A stretch of DNA of 64,000 nucleotides. Origin: Trichobilharzia regenti. Lineage: Eukaryota > Platyhelminthes > Trematoda > Strigeidida > Schistosomatidae. Both the position numbers and the translations under genes were made by a program. Positions 60,750-64,000 of the stretch are shown here, in pieces; position 1 is the first letter of the stretch; the number at the start of each line of letters is the position of its first letter. Under the pieces are notes generated by a model that saw nothing but the letters and a program-made list of their open reading frames with translations, was not told the DNA's origin and did no database searches. Location of the stretch: contig OX235270.1 of the NCBI GenBank assembly GCA_944472135.2, positions 52,023,267-52,087,266 on the forward strand, given 5' to 3'.

Positions 60750-61020
60750 ATAAGTCTGGTTGCAGGCGTTTGATAGGGATTGCTTTGACAAACTTGAGGA
60801 GGGTTAATTAATTAAATTTATTAATGTAAAAGGGTTTAGCAATTTCTACCTCGTGACCCGTATCAAGGAGATGTCTGGTAATAGCACTGTTGTAAGCGCT
60901 TGTTCACCTGAGACAGGTTTTTTCGGTACATGTTCTGAAAATCGGAGGTGGGCTCTACTTTCTGTTCTCCCAGTGTAACTGCTCCCGCAGATACACGTAA
61001 ATTCGTATACACAGAACCAG
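60750..61020 (-). pseudogene. PLE GIY-YIG fragment
   Basis: Minus strand: VYEFTCICGSSYTGRTESR, LRFSEHVPK, then after a frameshift SAITRHLLDTGHEVEIAKPF. YIG reads YTG. Confidence 0.65.
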
Positions 61021-61149
61021 AGATTAACAAATCTGAAGATGTTGTCTAGAACAACAACGAAAGCATCTCAGTTAAACCAAATGGCTCAGAGAACACAATT
61101 AAATCGAAATCATACACCTGAGCTACACGTATTCTCTATTATTTCAGCT

Positions 61150-62170
61150 GTAAGTCTATTACAAAGATAATTCGATTTTTCGTATTCTCCTGGTAGCATG
61201 TATGCTTGATCTATGTTAGCTCTGGCCAACAAAGTGACTATGAAAATAAGTTCTGAGAAGTGATACTCAACTGAAGAGATTTCATTACCTCATTTTTTCT
61301 AATAATGCTAATATTTTGTATTAACGAATGATGAGGAAACACAAATAACACGATAAAAACTTTTTGATGAGTCACTGCAAGCATCCAGTGAGATATCACA
61401 GTTTTAGGTAAGCATTTTTGATATCCTACATCAAAACAAATACTGAAGCAGCTGTTAATTAAAAACAGTACAGGTCTACAGGAGGTTAATCGAAGCCTAA
61501 ATACCACTGTGATGATAACTTTGCTTGCGACACTGGTTGATGTGCCTTTAAATCTCAGCGTTAAATTAAGTTCGTTTGTGGCTGTAAATAGTCCCCGATT
61601 AACAAGTTCCAACAAGCTCAAAACGTGGGTCAAGAATTTCCTTCCGGTTGTATCCAACCATCTATCTAGCATTTTAAAATAACATCAGCGTCCTGTTTTT
61701 ATGTCGTATTTTCAAACTGTACATTAAAGTATTCTTTTATTACCACTCATTTTGCACGTTAATTTTGACCATTCAAGAACATTTTACTATAGAAATCAAA
61801 ATCAATCTTAAATGTCATGAGTTGACAGGCCAACAAAGTCAATGGAAATTATTCAAAGCAAGATAGTAATACCTGAACTGACAGTGAGCAATTTCCAACT
61901 TTAGTATTGTAAGCAGATTTGAAGGTTTTTTTATCGGCTAGTAAGTATAACCACTGATAATATTTAGGTCTTGAAAACACCTAATCTGATTCCATGAAAG
62001 TTTGATTTCCCAGGGAGGCAAGCGAAGTAATTCATACCAGAATACTTGAATATACAGACGCATTTTTACCCTTTAACGTTTATACACCCATATAGTAATT
62101 TGACAAAGTTCGGAGAATCGATGCATTTCTCTCATCACTTATTTCGAATGAACTGAATACGCAAAACCCT
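61150..62170. other. No recognisable gene
   Basis: A 144-codon minus-strand open frame (61672-61238) shows no family features and is probably chance. Confidence 0.4.
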
Positions 62171-62171
62171 T

Positions 62172-62172
62172 A

Positions 62173-62203
<31 letters not shown>

Positions 62204-62204
62204 T
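62172..62204. repeat. (TA)n tract plus T-run
   Basis: AT repeats followed by a T-run that is the A-tail of the minus-strand SINE. Confidence 0.85.
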
Positions 62205-62428
62205 CTTCACGTTCTCAGTGGAACATAGGGCTTCAAGCTAGTGGCTTGAAGTTTCTGTAGCAGTGTTTAATTTTACAGGATGGGGTTGCTAGCCTCATGC
62301 CCAACCTTTCCTCTTTACCAGCATCATTTCTGGCTTAGTGAGGTAAAGGAGTGAGTCGGACGGCGGTCGAACCCCGGACCATGTGCATGGTCGGTGAGTG
62401 TCCAAACCACTATGTCACCGACGCACGA
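62203..62428 (-). mobile_element. tRNA-derived SINE, family T, copy 2
   Basis: Minus-strand copy of the same SINE as at 23.05 kb: head GTGCGTCGGTGACATAGTGG with box B GGTTCGACC, the same body, the hairpin CTTCAAGCC/GGCTTGAAG shape, and the GAAGCCCTATGTTCC tail ending in an A-run. An AT microsatellite and T-run lie next to its 3' end. Confidence 0.8.
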
Positions 62429-62799
62429 TAGATAGATAAACTATCCCTGAATTCTAATGGTTATCTGTTGAAGTGATCGTATCTAACGAGAATTTACTTG
62501 AATAAAGCAAGAACAACAGTGGTTTGTGCAGAATAATATGGTACCATCATTTATTTCGTTGGCTTCTCATCATCTCCTTACAGCCTAAATAAATTATGAG
62601 ATTTCAGTACAGAAACGTTTCAACATACTTGCAAATTTTACATGTTGTCAGTTGACAGAATGTTCCACAATTAGTAAACAGTGCTCAGAAAATTGCACTC
62701 ATATAGGTTTTGCACAGGCAGTTCAAGTTAAACCAAAATAAATGTATGCATATAATGGTAAAGAGGCTGGCTCAAATCTAAGCTGGTCGAAGTTGCAAA

Positions 62800-64000
62800 T
62801 CAATACCTCATTTAACCAACGTCATATTCCAAAGTCCTCTTTGAAGAGCATCAAAAAGCATTGAAAGCTCTCAAAAATAATGACAAAATTGTCATACTGC
62901 GACCTGACAAAGGCTCAGGAGTGGTAGTGATGGATAAAGATGACTACATCGCAAGGATGAAAACTGTGCTGATGATCCGTTGAGGTTCAAAGTCGACGAC
63001 TGCCAGAAAGACAAGACAGATGCAACCGAAAAACGCATCACAAACGTATTGAGAGATCTTCTAAAGAAGAATTTGATTGACAACAACACGTACAATGAAT
63101 TGAAACCCCGAGGGTCCCGCTTGCCATATATGTATGGCCTTCCAAAGACACACAAGAAAGAAGTTCCTCTGAGACCTATACTTTCGATGATCAACTCTCC
63201 CCAACATAAGGTTGCCCGTTGGCTTTCGGAGAAGTTGGAACCCATTCGCCAAAGGCTAGTAGCGCATACCATAAAAGACTCATTTCATTTTGCTGAAAGC
63301 GTGAATCACATGAACGTTTCAAATAAGTTCATGGCTTCATTTGATGCAACCTCCTTGTTCACAATGATCCCAATCAATGAAACCATTGAGATCATTTGTC
63401 AACAGTCTGATCTTCTCCCACTACCAGAGCCGGAATTCAAACGCCTACTGCTGATGTGTACCATGGGTGTACAATTCCAGTTTGACAACACTCTTTACCG
63501 ACAAATAGATGGTGTAGCTATGGGCAGTCCACTTAGCCCTGTTTTAGCAGATATCTTTATGTCAAACCTTGAGAAAACAAAGCTGAAGCATGCAATTGAT
63601 CAAACAACTTCCTATTGTCGATATGTCGATGACACATTTGTAGTATGCAACAACGAAAGTCATGCCTCCTACCTACTCAGACTATTCAACAACGCACATA
63701 CAAATATTGTATTTACTATGGAACATGAAAATGATGGACAGTTCCATTTCCTTGACGTCGCCATAAAACGCCTAGAAGATGGTAGTCTCCAGAGGTCAAT
63801 CTACCGAAAGCCCACATGGAATGGACAATACTTACATTTTAATAGTTTTTGTCCAAATAGCTATAAACGAGCACTAGTCAAGACTCTATGCTATAGAGCG
63901 AGGAGAATATGCTCTGCAGAGAAACTAGAGGAAGAATTCACGAATCTCGAAAAGGTGCTGAAAAACAACGGCTATCCTCAAAGATTCATTAACAAATATG
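62800..64000 (+). mobile_element. Penelope-like element, best preserved, cut by the window end
   Basis: Starts with a damaged N-terminal part (YSKVLFEEHQKALKALKNND, then RPDKGSGVVVMDKDDYIARM). One base is missing near 62970. It then has an uninterrupted reverse transcriptase to the window edge. Any GIY-YIG domain would lie beyond 64000. Confidence 0.85.
62971..64000 (+). CDS. PLE reverse transcriptase, open to the window end (partial)
   Basis: 343 codons without a stop. Motifs in order: LPYMYGLPKTHKKEVPLRPI (fingers), MASFDATSLFTMIPI (motif A, first catalytic Asp), YRQIDGVAMGSPLSPVLADI (motif B), YCRYVDDTFVV (motif C, catalytic YVDD near 63.62 kb), FHFLDVAIKR and IYRKPTW (thumb). PLE reverse transcriptases are telomerase-related enzymes that copy element RNA at a nicked or exposed DNA end. 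Frame 2 upstream (62820-62970) continues the protein N-terminally, so a single-base deletion is the only lesion seen in the visible part apart from an upstream stop (near 62815). It could be a young copy; codon use and overlapping antisense ORFs add nothing. Confidence 0.85.

Noticed and set aside
62892..63272. Minus-strand open frames over the last PLE
   Set aside because: They are antisense to a clear reverse transcriptase with all motifs on the plus strand.
1..64000. CRISPR arrays, operons, bacterial features
   Set aside because: The window is eukaryotic; no direct-repeat arrays with spacers were seen.

Overview
The window looks like euchromatic, AT-rich DNA of a blood fluke (genus Schistosoma; species not determined). 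The evidence is the repeat content: tRNA-derived SINEs carrying hammerhead ribozymes of the Sm-alpha type, RTE-clade LINE fragments with short AATA/TAA-rich 3' ends, and Penelope-like elements (PLEs) with YVDD reverse transcriptases and GIY-YIG domains. The one host gene I can support also has the small-exon, large-intron layout usual in this genus.

Host gene. A three-exon gene on the minus strand (50678 to 36114) encodes a 734-residue protein with an AXH domain split between exons 1 and 2 and a bipartite nuclear localisation signal in exon 3. No HMG box follows, so it resembles ataxin-1 rather than HBP1. Splice sites and phases fit exactly (phase 0, then phase 2). Intron 1 (about 9.7 kb) and intron 2 (about 2.7 kb) carry repeat debris, including a long RTE fragment. 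Outside this gene I find no convincing host coding sequence, only one unplaced exon-like ORF near 32 kb.

Layout. 1-4 kb: no recognisable gene, one AT microsatellite. 4-30 kb: repeat-dense, with RTE fragments (4.0, 14.4, 18.5, 19.1, 27.4 kb), PLE GIY-YIG fragments (7.2, 21.7, 23.7 kb), hammerhead SINEs (10.2, 12.7, 15.9, 16.2, 17.7, 20.1, 22.4, 24.3-25.3 kb) and a U6 snRNA-SINE chimera (22.9 kb). 30.0-30.7 kb: a longer-than-unit hammerhead element and a decayed copy. 31-36 kb: mostly unannotatable. 36.1-50.7 kb: the ataxin-1-like gene. 52.3 kb: a fold-back hammerhead SINE. 53.6-61.1 kb: several PLE copies and a third kind of hammerhead element. 62.2 kb: a tRNA SINE. 62.8 kb to the end: the best preserved PLE reverse transcriptase, running off the window.

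Main points. (1) U6 snRNA is fused to a tRNA SINE between 11-bp target-site duplications (TSDs), which indicates template switching during retrotransposition. (2) Three families of hammerhead elements coexist. One insertion is longer than one unit with terminal direct repeats inside a 12-bp TSD. Two others are fold-back structures with inverted tails inside perfect 13- and 14-bp TSDs. Together they suggest reverse transcription from circular or head-to-tail multimeric ribozyme RNA. (3) A defective RTE lineage has nonetheless multiplied. All repeat-family names come from recognition, not from a database search.
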